Shown piece after piece: positions 35,145 through 42,253 of a DNA stretch of 64,000 nt. Within the stretch, counting starts at the first letter, position 1; the number at the start of each line of letters is the position of its first letter. The notes beneath the pieces were generated by a model that made no database searches, was not told where the DNA came from, and was given only the letters and a program-made list of their open reading frames with translations. This DNA is from Nocardia sp. CDC159 (GTDB lineage Bacteria > Actinomycetota > Actinomycetes > Mycobacteriales > Mycobacteriaceae). Location: the NCBI RefSeq assembly GCF_023740735.1, contig NZ_JAMRXH010000015.1, positions 140,259-204,258 on the forward strand. The letters run 5' to 3'. Both the position numbers and the translations under genes were made by a program.

Positions 35145-35728
35145 CTAGGCTCGACCAGGTGAGCAATCCGAATCCGCCCTCCGGTGGACCGCCGCTACGA
35201 GCGCTCGCGATGGTGTTGATCGCGCTGGCCATCGTATTCGCCGGTCTCGGCGCGATGTCGCTGTCGAAGTCCGGCTCGGAGAGTTCGGGTTCCACCCCGC
35301 AGGGCCAGGCGCAGTCGACCGGCGCGCCCAAGGCGACCACCACCGTCGCCCCGCCCCCGGTCACCAGTCCGGCCGCCGCCCCGACGACCACCGTCGCGCC
35401 GACGACCGCCCCGCCCACCACTACGCCCCCGCCGCCCCCCGCGGGCCCGGACAAGTCGGTCCCGGTGCGGGTGCTCAACAACGGCACGATCGCGGGCCTG
35501 GCCGCCCGAACCGGCAACCAGTTGTCCGCCGCCGGTTGGAATGTCGTGGAGACGGCCAACTACCCCAATGGCGTGATTGCGAAATCGACCGTCTTCTACG
35601 GAAATTCGCCACAGGAGCAGGCCGCGGCCAAGGCCATCGCCGCCGAACTAGGGGTCTCCGCCGAGCCCCGATTCGCCGGATTGGCGGATGCACCGCCCGG
35701 AGTCATCGTCATCGTCACAGGTAACTGA
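35141..35728 (+). CDS. LytR C-terminal domain protein, membrane-anchored
   Basis: 195 residues from GTG 35141, which overlaps the DUF3263 stop (GTGA); GTG 35159 is an alternative. One membrane helix (about LRALAMVLIALAIVFAGLGA) is followed by a 65-residue Pro/Thr/Ala-rich linker, which suggests a wall-spanning tether. The C-terminal LytR_C domain has VPVRVLNNGTIAGLAARTGN, then AAGWNVVETANYPN and TVFYGNSPQEQAAAKAIAAE. The function of LytR_C is unknown; it often accompanies cell-wall ligases. Corresponds in position to mycobacterial Rv0431. Confidence 0.87.
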   Translation: MTRLDQVSNPNPPSGGPPLRALAMVLIALAIVFAGLGAMSLSKSGSESSGSTPQGQAQSTGAPKATTTVAPPPVTSPAAAPTTTVAPTTAPPTTTPPPPPAGPDKSVPVRVLNNGTIAGLAARTGNQLSAAGWNVVETANYPNGVIAKSTVFYGNSPQEQAAAKAIAAELGVSAEPRFAGLADAPPGVIVIVTGN

Positions 35729-35833
35729 GCCCCAGCGGGGAACCGCGTAACGGCTCTGGCATCATCTTGTCCGGTAACGAATCTGTCCACCGTGCATTAC
35801 TCGTAAACTCGGTACTCGTAAAGGAGTTCCCCG

Positions 35834-36526
35834 ATGGCCACGTCCACAATTCGTCGCCCGTCCTGGCGGACTGTGACTCCGGTGCTGGCGCTTGCGGTGT
35901 TCGGCCTCGCGGGCTGCACCAACAGCCAGGAGTCGAGCGACGTCAAGGGGACCAACCCCCCGGTGTGGACGGGTGCGGCCGCTCCCAGCGGTACCGTCGC
36001 CGGTGACCACGGCTCCTCGCACGGCCAGCCGGCCGGGGATTCCGTGTCGGTCCAGCTGAAGGATCCCGCGGGCGCCGAGGTCGGCACCGCGACGATCGCG
36101 AAGGCGGGCAACCACCTGCAGCTGACCGTCGACGTGCGCGGGCTGAAGCCCGGATTCCACGGCCTGCACTTCCACCAGTTCGGCAAGTGCGAGGCCAATT
36201 CGACCGCCCCCAGCGGCGGACCGACCGGGGCCTTCCTCTCCGCGGGCGGACATCTGCAGGTCGGCGACCAGACCTCGCATCCGGCCAGCGGTGATCTGAC
36301 CTCCCTGCAGGTGCGCCAGGACGGCACGGCGCACCTGGTCACCACCACAGACTCCGTCACCCTGGACGATCTGAAGGGCAAGGCCCTGATGGTCCACGCG
36401 GGTGCGGATAATTTCGGCAACATTCCGAGTCGATACACGCAGGCCAACGGCACCGCCGGGCCGGACGCCGAAACCATGGCGACCGGTGACGCGGGTGGCC
36501 GGATCGCCTGCGGCGTGGTCGGGTAA
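35834..36526 (+). CDS. sodC: Cu,Zn superoxide dismutase lipoprotein SodC
   Basis: Extracytoplasmic superoxide dismutase, 230 residues. Signal and lipobox at the N-terminus (VLALAVFGLAGC, acylated Cys about 28). The SOD fold spans about 70-230: GLHFHQFGKC (metal His pair), GGHLQVGDQTSHPASGDL, MVHAGADNFGNIPSRY (bridging and active-site residues), GDAGGRIACGVV at the end with the second disulfide Cys. The HPASGDL region is shorter than in classical enzymes, as in mycobacterial SodC. ATG with gtaaaggag. Confidence 0.95.
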   Translation: MATSTIRRPSWRTVTPVLALAVFGLAGCTNSQESSDVKGTNPPVWTGAAAPSGTVAGDHGSSHGQPAGDSVSVQLKDPAGAEVGTATIAKAGNHLQLTVDVRGLKPGFHGLHFHQFGKCEANSTAPSGGPTGAFLSAGGHLQVGDQTSHPASGDLTSLQVRQDGTAHLVTTTDSVTLDDLKGKALMVHAGADNFGNIPSRYTQANGTAGPDAETMATGDAGGRIACGVVG

Positions 36527-36540
36527 GGCGCAGGTATGCC

Positions 36541-37686
36541 ATGGGCGAGCCAGGCATTCGTAAGGTCACGTGGAACAGCTCGCCCCGCCCGACTCTGGGC
36601 GTGGAATGGGAGATAGCCCTCGTCGACAAACAGACGCGCAATCTCTCCAATACCGCCGCCGCGGTATTCGACGCCGTCGGTGATCTGCGGGCCCATGACG
36701 GCACCCCGCAGCTCACCAAGGAACTGCTGCGCAATACCGTCGAAATAGTCAGCGGTGTGCACAACACCGTGGGCGAGGTGGTCGACGATCTGCACGGCAC
36801 CATGACCGCCGTGCGGCGGGCCGCCGATACGGTCGGGGTGGACCTGTTCTGCGCGGGCACCCACCCCTTTGCCCAGTGGTCGACCCAACAGCTCACCCGC
36901 ACAGCGCATTACGACGAGCTGATCGAGCGCACCCAGTGGTGGGGGCGGCAGATGCTGATCTGGGGCGTGCACGTGCACGTGGGAATCTCGCACCCGGAGA
37001 AGGTCTTTCCGATCCTCAACACGCTGCTGCTGTCCTATCCGCACCTACTGGCGCTGTCGGCGTCCTCGCCCATGTGGGCCGGGATCGACACCGGCTATGC
37101 GAGCAACCGCGCGCTCATGTTCCAGCAGCTGCCGACCGCCGGGCTGCCGTTCCAGTTCGAGGACTGGGCGCAGTTCGAGTCCTATGTGCACGATCAGACC
37201 AAGACCGGCGTCTTCGAACAGCTCGGCGGCATGCACTGGGATATCCGCCCCGCGCCCAAGTGGGGCACCATCGAGGTCCGCGTCTGCGACGGGCTCCCTT
37301 CCTGGACAGAGCTTTCCGCGCTGGTCGCGCTGATCCACTGCCTGATCGTCGATCTGGACCGCCGGGTCGAGGCGGGCGAGACGCTGCCCACCATCCCGCC
37401 CTGGCACGTCCAGGAGAACAAATGGCGTGCCGCCCGTTACGGTTTGGACGCCATCATCATCACCGACGGCGACAGCAACGAGCGCCTGGTCACCGAGGAT
37501 CTCACCGATCTGCTGAACCGCCTCGAGCCCACCGCCAAACTGCTCGGCTGCGAGAACGAACTGTCCCTGGTCCCCGAGATCCCCAAACGCGGCGCCTCCT
37601 ATCAACGCCAGCGCCGCGTCGCCGCCGCCTCCCAGGGCGATCTGGTCGCGGTCGTCGACGCGCTGGTGAAGGAGCTCGCGGGCTGA
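36541..37686 (+). CDS. Glutamate-cysteine ligase family 2 (carboxylate-amine ligase, YbdK type)
   Basis: 381 residues of the GCS2 family. LGVEWEIALVDKQTRNLS contains the Mg/ATP-binding Glu pair; further blocks are KELLRNTVEIVSGVHNTV, GTHPFAQWSTQQLTR, GVHVHVGISHPEKVFP and MHWDIRPAPKWGTIEVRVCD. Such enzymes join an amine to a carboxylate, often gamma-glutamyl-cysteine, but the true substrate in this clade is not settled. Position right after sodC (15 bp) is conserved in mycobacteria (Rv0433). Confidence 0.9.
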   Translation: MGEPGIRKVTWNSSPRPTLGVEWEIALVDKQTRNLSNTAAAVFDAVGDLRAHDGTPQLTKELLRNTVEIVSGVHNTVGEVVDDLHGTMTAVRRAADTVGVDLFCAGTHPFAQWSTQQLTRTAHYDELIERTQWWGRQMLIWGVHVHVGISHPEKVFPILNTLLLSYPHLLALSASSPMWAGIDTGYASNRALMFQQLPTAGLPFQFEDWAQFESYVHDQTKTGVFEQLGGMHWDIRPAPKWGTIEVRVCDGLPSWTELSALVALIHCLIVDLDRRVEAGETLPTIPPWHVQENKWRAARYGLDAIIITDGDSNERLVTEDLTDLLNRLEPTAKLLGCENELSLVPEIPKRGASYQRQRRVAAASQGDLVAVVDALVKELAG

Positions 37687-37743
37687 TCTCGTTGCCCCGC
37701 GGTTGCCGATAGTTCAGCTGCTCAGCCGGGTGGCGTTCATCAC

Positions 37744-39123
37744 GTGTTTACTATGGTCGTCGTGCTACTCGATGATCCGCGCTCCGGTCTGGACGGTATC
37801 GACCGTCGGCGGTCGCGGATACCGTCGAGACGGATGCTCGTGGGCGCGGCCGTGGCAGCCGTGCCGGTGCTGTTGATCGTTTTGCAGATTGTGGCCTCCC
37901 ACAATGGGTTCGAGGGGCCGCTGCACAGCCTGTGGAACGATTTCGCGGGCACGCCGAAGTCGGTGTCGGTGCCCTGGGCGGGGCTGGCGCTGGCGCTGGT
38001 GGGGGTGTCCTGGCGGCGGCGGTTCATCACCCTGGGCGTGGCGCTGGGTATCGATGCGGTGTTCGCCGCGGTGCGGGTATCGCACGGCGGACCGCTGACC
38101 ATCGGCAACGGTGCGGTTATCGCCCTGACGGGGCTGGCGCTGGTGGCCTGGTTCGGTTGGGAGGGTCGCGACCGGCGCAATGCCCTGCACGCGGCCGCGC
38201 TGGGCGCGCTGCTGATCCTGGCGACCAAGGTCGGCGATGTGTGGCTGCACATCACGGTGCTGGCCGGGCCGAATGTGCTCGACCGGTATGTGCTGCTGGC
38301 CGACCACGCCCTCGGCGAGCCGTCCTGGGTGATGGGGCGCGTCGTCGAGGCGCTCGGGCCGGTGGGCTACGGCGTGCTGCACTGGGTCTACATCGAATTG
38401 CCGGTCGCGGCCATGGTGGTGGCGGCGTGGCAGTTGCGACGCGTGGTGCCCACCGGGGTGTGGCCGAGCCACTATCTGGTCCGTACCTTCCTGGTGCTCG
38501 GCCTCGTGGGTCCGGTGGCGTACGTGCTGTTCCCGGTGGTCGGCCCGATGTTCGCCTTCGCCGCCGACGGCCACGGCCTGCAACTGGGCAACTACTGGCC
38601 GCACACCATCCCGCCGCTGGACCACGCCCCGGCTGCGCTGCCCTTCGACACCGTGACCCCGCGCAACTGCATGCCGTCCATGCACACCGCCTGGGCCACC
38701 GCCGTTTTCCTGCACTCCCGCCGCGCCGCCGACGGTTCCCCGGCCCCGCGCTGGCTGCGCTGGGCGGGCACGTTCTGGCTGCTGGCCACCCTGACCGCGA
38801 CCCTCGGCTTCGGCTACCACTACGGCGCCGATCTGCTCGCGGGCGCGGTGTTGTGCCTGACCGTCGAGTCGGCGCTGCGCGATCCGGAACGCGGCTGGGA
38901 CCGCGTGCGTATCCAGCTGGTGGCCGCGGGCGTGGCCCTGCTGGCCGGGATGCTGCTGTCGTACCGCTTTCTCGCGGTGTGGATGTCGCAGCATCCGTTC
39001 CCGGCGGGTGTCGTGCTGCTGGGCCTGTTCGCCGGATACGTATGGGCCTGCTACGCGACCTGGTTCGCCGGATCGTCCGCCGCGACGACCGCGTCCGCCC
39101 GCCCGGCCGTGCACGCCGACTAG
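37744..39123 (+). CDS. PAP2-superfamily membrane phosphatase/lipid phosphotransferase
   Basis: 459 residues, about ten membrane spans. The phosphatase motifs near the C-terminal third are PRNCMPSMHTAWATAVF and FGYHYGADLLAGAVL, the C2/C3 signatures of the PAP2 (inositol-phosphorylceramide synthase-like) fold. The start is GTG 37744 (gggtgg 10 bp upstream) or ATG 37753. Probably acts on a phospholipid or polyprenyl phosphate at the outer face. Its TAG shares bases with the stop of mrpG on the other strand. Confidence 0.8.
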   Translation: MFTMVVVLLDDPRSGLDGIDRRRSRIPSRRMLVGAAVAAVPVLLIVLQIVASHNGFEGPLHSLWNDFAGTPKSVSVPWAGLALALVGVSWRRRFITLGVALGIDAVFAAVRVSHGGPLTIGNGAVIALTGLALVAWFGWEGRDRRNALHAAALGALLILATKVGDVWLHITVLAGPNVLDRYVLLADHALGEPSWVMGRVVEALGPVGYGVLHWVYIELPVAAMVVAAWQLRRVVPTGVWPSHYLVRTFLVLGLVGPVAYVLFPVVGPMFAFAADGHGLQLGNYWPHTIPPLDHAPAALPFDTVTPRNCMPSMHTAWATAVFLHSRRAADGSPAPRWLRWAGTFWLLATLTATLGFGYHYGADLLAGAVLCLTVESALRDPERGWDRVRIQLVAAGVALLAGMLLSYRFLAVWMSQHPFPAGVVLLGLFAGYVWACYATWFAGSSAATTASARPAVHAD

Positions 39124-39455
39124 TCCACGTCGTCGCCCAATTCGTTGACCACCAGCAGCCCGTCGCGGTGGCGCTGTTCGCGATAGGCGGTGCGGCCGAT
39201 GAGATGGGCGACGGCGGGCGCGGTGAGCAGGGTGAACAGGCCCACCAGCGGCAGCAGCCAGACATTGGGATGACCGCGCAGCTGGATCGCGGCGCCCACG
39301 AGGACCAGTACGAGGCCGACCACCTGTGGTTTGGTCGCGGCGTGCATGCGCGAGAGGGTGTCCGGAAAGCGCACGATCGCGATGGCGGCGGTCAGCGCCA
39401 AGCCGGTCCCGAGCACGATCGAGACGTAGGAGATCCATTGCAGGACCGCGTTCAT
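39120..39455 (-). CDS. mrpG: Mrp antiporter subunit G
   Basis: 111 residues, three membrane spans (SYVSIVLGTGLALTAAIAIV, VVGLVLVLVGAAIQL, LLPLVGLFTLLTAPAVAHL) and the family block RFPDTLSRMHAATKP. Last subunit of the Mrp Na+/H+ antiporter. The ATG overlaps the mrpF stop by 4 bp. Its stop codon overlaps the convergent PAP2 gene stop. Confidence 0.93.
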   Translation of the reverse strand: MNAVLQWISYVSIVLGTGLALTAAIAIVRFPDTLSRMHAATKPQVVGLVLVLVGAAIQLRGHPNVWLLPLVGLFTLLTAPAVAHLIGRTAYREQRHRDGLLVVNELGDDVD

Positions 39456-39712
39456 CGGTCGTCCCGGACGCGGAAGCGGGACACGGCCGCCGATCCGAGG
39501 AAGCCGACCAGGGCGAGCGCCACGACACCGGGCAGCACCATGGTGTCGTCGCTGTAGGCGGCCCAGACCGCCAGCCCGGCCGCGGCAATGGCGACCAGCG
39601 AGTCGATGCCCACCACCCGGTCCAGGGTGTCGGGCCCGGCCAGGATGCGATAGCTGGTCAGCGCCGCCGCACCGATCAGCAGCACGCCGGCGACGATCGC
39701 GACAACCGTCAT
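39452..39712 (-). CDS. mrpF: Mrp antiporter subunit F
   Basis: 86 residues, three spans; RILAGPDTLDRVVGIDSL is the family signature. Start at ATG 39712, overlapping mrpE. The upstream in-frame extension belongs to the mrpE region and is not used. Confidence 0.92.
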   Translation of the reverse strand: MTVVAIVAGVLLIGAAALTSYRILAGPDTLDRVVGIDSLVAIAAAGLAVWAAYSDDTMVLPGVVALALVGFLGSAAVSRFRVRDDR

Positions 39713-40260
39713 CGTTCCTCCTCGGAAACTGTTGCGGCCCCCGGTGTTTCGCGCCACTCCGCGGGACGCTCGAACGACTGGATGAGCAGCCGCTCCAGCC
39801 GCCGCGTGGTGCGATAGAACTTCTCCACCGCCGCCTCACTGCCCACGTCGAGCACGTGCACCCACACGGTACGGGTCTGCCGGTCCAACTCCAGCACCAT
39901 CGTGCCGGGGATCAGATTGAGCAGATTCGCGCACAGCACCAGCACCAGATCCGAGCGGATCTGCAACCGCATCCGCAGCACGCCCGAAACCGGCGGCCCG
40001 GCGGGCCGCATCGCGAACCACGCGATCTGCAGGCTGGACTCGAGCGCGTAATACACACTGACCGCGGTCAATTCGAGTACCGACAGGGGGTGCACCCGCC
40101 CGTGGATCGGCACCCGCGGCAGCGGCAGCGCCACCATGATCAGTGCGCCGAGCGCCAGGCCCGCCATGGCGTTCGCGATCGACAGCTCCCCCCACAGCGC
40201 GGCGTAGACGAGCGCCAGCCACAGCAGCACCCCGACGCGCACCAGCCGTTCGCGACTCAT
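39709..40260 (-). CDS. mrpE: Mrp antiporter subunit E
   Basis: 183 residues, with N-terminal spans VGVLLWLALVYAALWG and AMAGLALGALIMVALPLPRV. The cytoplasmic part contains SDLVLVLCANLLNLIPGTMV and VWVHVLDVGSEAAVEKFYRT, as in MrpE. A 20-residue C-terminal tail (after ERPAEW) is longer than in Bacillus subunits. Start ATG 40260 overlaps mrpD; stop overlaps mrpF. Confidence 0.92.
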   Translation of the reverse strand: MSRERLVRVGVLLWLALVYAALWGELSIANAMAGLALGALIMVALPLPRVPIHGRVHPLSVLELTAVSVYYALESSLQIAWFAMRPAGPPVSGVLRMRLQIRSDLVLVLCANLLNLIPGTMVLELDRQTRTVWVHVLDVGSEAAVEKFYRTTRRLERLLIQSFERPAEWRETPGAATVSEEER

Positions 40261-41873
40261 CGCACCCCTCCCGACCGCCACGAACCCTCCGGGCCGAGTA
40301 CGGTTTCCAGATACGACGAGCGATCCTTCAGATCCGCGGCGGCCCGCCCGGCGATGCCGAGGATGGGCCCGGCGAATACGGTCAGCGCCAGTCCCACCGC
40401 GATGAGCGCGACGGTCGGAGCCACCATCAGCCGCGGCATCCGCCCCACATCGGGCCGATCGTCGAACAGCACATCGGTGGACTCGTCGATCAGCGCCGAC
40501 GGCGCGGCATCGGACAGGTCGCCCTGCGGCGCCTGTGCCCGCGGCCGCCAGAACGCCTTGCTCCACACCCGCGCCATGGCATACAGCGTGAGCAGGCTGG
40601 TCAGCACCGAACCCGCGACCAGCACCCAGGCCAGCACGCTGCCGTCGGCCACCCCGGCCTGCAACAGCGTCACCTTCCCGAGAAAGCCCGAAAGCGGGGG
40701 AATGCCACCGAGATTCAGCGCGGGAATGCCGAACAGCAGCGCCAGTGCCGGACTCGCCGCCAGTAGCCCGCCGAGCCTGCTCAGCGACGCGGATCCGGCC
40801 TGCCGCTCGATCAGACCGACCACCAGGAACAGGGTGGTCTGCACCAGAATGTGGTGTGCCACATAGAAGACCGTGCCCGCCAGACCCGCGGCGGTATCCA
40901 GGCCCACCCCGAACATCAGATAGCCGATATGGCTGATCAGAGTGAACGACAGCAGGCGCTTGATATCGCTCTGCGCGATCGCGCCCAGGATGCCGATCAG
41001 CATGGTCAACAGCCCGCATACCAGCAGGATTCGATCGAACCGGCCGGACGGGAACAGCAGGGTGTGCATCCGGATGATCGCGTAGACGCCGACCTTGGTG
41101 AGCAGGCCCGCGAATATCGCGGTCACCGGCGCGGGCGCGGTCGGATACGAATCGGGCAGCCAGTTCGACAGCGGGAACACCGCGGCCTTGATCCCGAACG
41201 CCACCAGCAGCACCGCGTAGATGCCGCTGCGAATCCCGATGGGCACCTCGGCCATTCGCGCGGCCATATGCGCCAAGTTCAGGGTGCCGGTCGCCGCATA
41301 GGCCAGCGCGATTCCGGTGAGGAAGATCAGCGACGACACCATCGAGACCATCACATACGACACTCCGGCCCGGACCCGGTCGGCGCTCGCCCCGAGGGTG
41401 AGCAGGACGAACGACGCCGCCAGCAGCACCTCGAAGCCGACGAACAGATTGAACAGATCCCCGGCCAGGAACGCGATCGAAACTCCCGCGCTCAGAATGA
41501 GATACGTGGGCTGGAAGATCGAGGTGGGCTGGCGCTCGGTGCCGTCGCTGATGCCCTGACCGACGGCGAAGACGAGCACGGCCAGCAGCACGATCGACGA
41601 GACGACCAGCATCGCCGCCGCCAGCCGGTCCACCACGAGCGTGATCCCGATCGGGGTGCCCCAGCCGCCGACCTGTACCGCGGCCATCCCGTGCCGGTCG
41701 GCCAGATACAGCAGCAGGCCCGCGACCACCACCACCGCCGTCAGCGCCGCCACCGAAATACCCTGCTGCACCCGGGGTCTGCGCCCGGCGATGAGGGTCG
41801 AGGCCGCGGTGAGCAGCGGGATGAGCACCGGCAGCGGGGTGAGGGCGGGTAACAGCCCGGGGGACAGGGTCAT
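40257..41873 (-). CDS. mrpD: Mrp antiporter subunit D
   Basis: 538 residues, about 14 spans, proton-translocating ND4/NuoM-like subunit. Typical blocks: LLTAASTLIAGRRPRVQQG, FVGFEVLLAASFVLLTLG, WLPDSYPTAPAPVTAIFAGL (conserved Pro/Lys region), LTKVGVYAIIRM, LISHIGYLMFGVGL. The key Glu in GFEVLLA and Lys in LTKVG are present. A short acidic insert (residues about 465-490) precedes the final helices. Overlaps mrpC and mrpE by 4 bp each. Confidence 0.95.
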   Translation of the reverse strand: MTLSPGLLPALTPLPVLIPLLTAASTLIAGRRPRVQQGISVAALTAVVVVAGLLLYLADRHGMAAVQVGGWGTPIGITLVVDRLAAAMLVVSSIVLLAVLVFAVGQGISDGTERQPTSIFQPTYLILSAGVSIAFLAGDLFNLFVGFEVLLAASFVLLTLGASADRVRAGVSYVMVSMVSSLIFLTGIALAYAATGTLNLAHMAARMAEVPIGIRSGIYAVLLVAFGIKAAVFPLSNWLPDSYPTAPAPVTAIFAGLLTKVGVYAIIRMHTLLFPSGRFDRILLVCGLLTMLIGILGAIAQSDIKRLLSFTLISHIGYLMFGVGLDTAAGLAGTVFYVAHHILVQTTLFLVVGLIERQAGSASLSRLGGLLAASPALALLFGIPALNLGGIPPLSGFLGKVTLLQAGVADGSVLAWVLVAGSVLTSLLTLYAMARVWSKAFWRPRAQAPQGDLSDAAPSALIDESTDVLFDDRPDVGRMPRLMVAPTVALIAVGLALTVFAGPILGIAGRAAADLKDRSSYLETVLGPEGSWRSGGVR

Positions 41874-42253
41874 TGCTCCGGATCCTCGCCCTCGCGGCGG
41901 GAGGCGACCTTGACGTCCTCGGGATCGTTCTCCACCTGTTCGGTCAGGGTGAGCACATAGGCCCGGTAGGCCAGCGCCAGCACGAAGGCCGCCAGGCCCA
42001 TGGTGATCACGATCGATGTCAGCACCATGGCCTGGGCCAGCGGATCGGCCGTATCGCGGTGCAGCCGATCGGATTCGCCGAGGATCGGCGGCCGTCCGTC
42101 CGCGCCGCCGAGGGTGATGATCAGCAGGTTCACCGCATTGCCGAACAGCAGCAGCCCCAGCAGCATCTTCGAGACCGCGCGTTCGAGTACCAGGTACACC
42201 CCACAGGCGATCAGTACGGCGATCAGGATCAGCAGCGTGATGTTCGCGGTCAC
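41870..42253 (-). CDS. mrpC: Mrp antiporter subunit C
   Basis: 127 residues, NuoK-like with three spans: ITLLILIAVLIACGVYLVLE, MLLGLLLFGNAVNLLIIT, QAMVLTSIVITMGLAAFVLA. The polar tail RREGEDPEQ is cytoplasmic. The GTG start at 42253 overlaps the mrpA-B stop, consistent with the other junctions of the operon. Confidence 0.93.
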   Translation of the reverse strand: MTANITLLILIAVLIACGVYLVLERAVSKMLLGLLLFGNAVNLLIITLGGADGRPPILGESDRLHRDTADPLAQAMVLTSIVITMGLAAFVLALAYRAYVLTLTEQVENDPEDVKVASRREGEDPEQ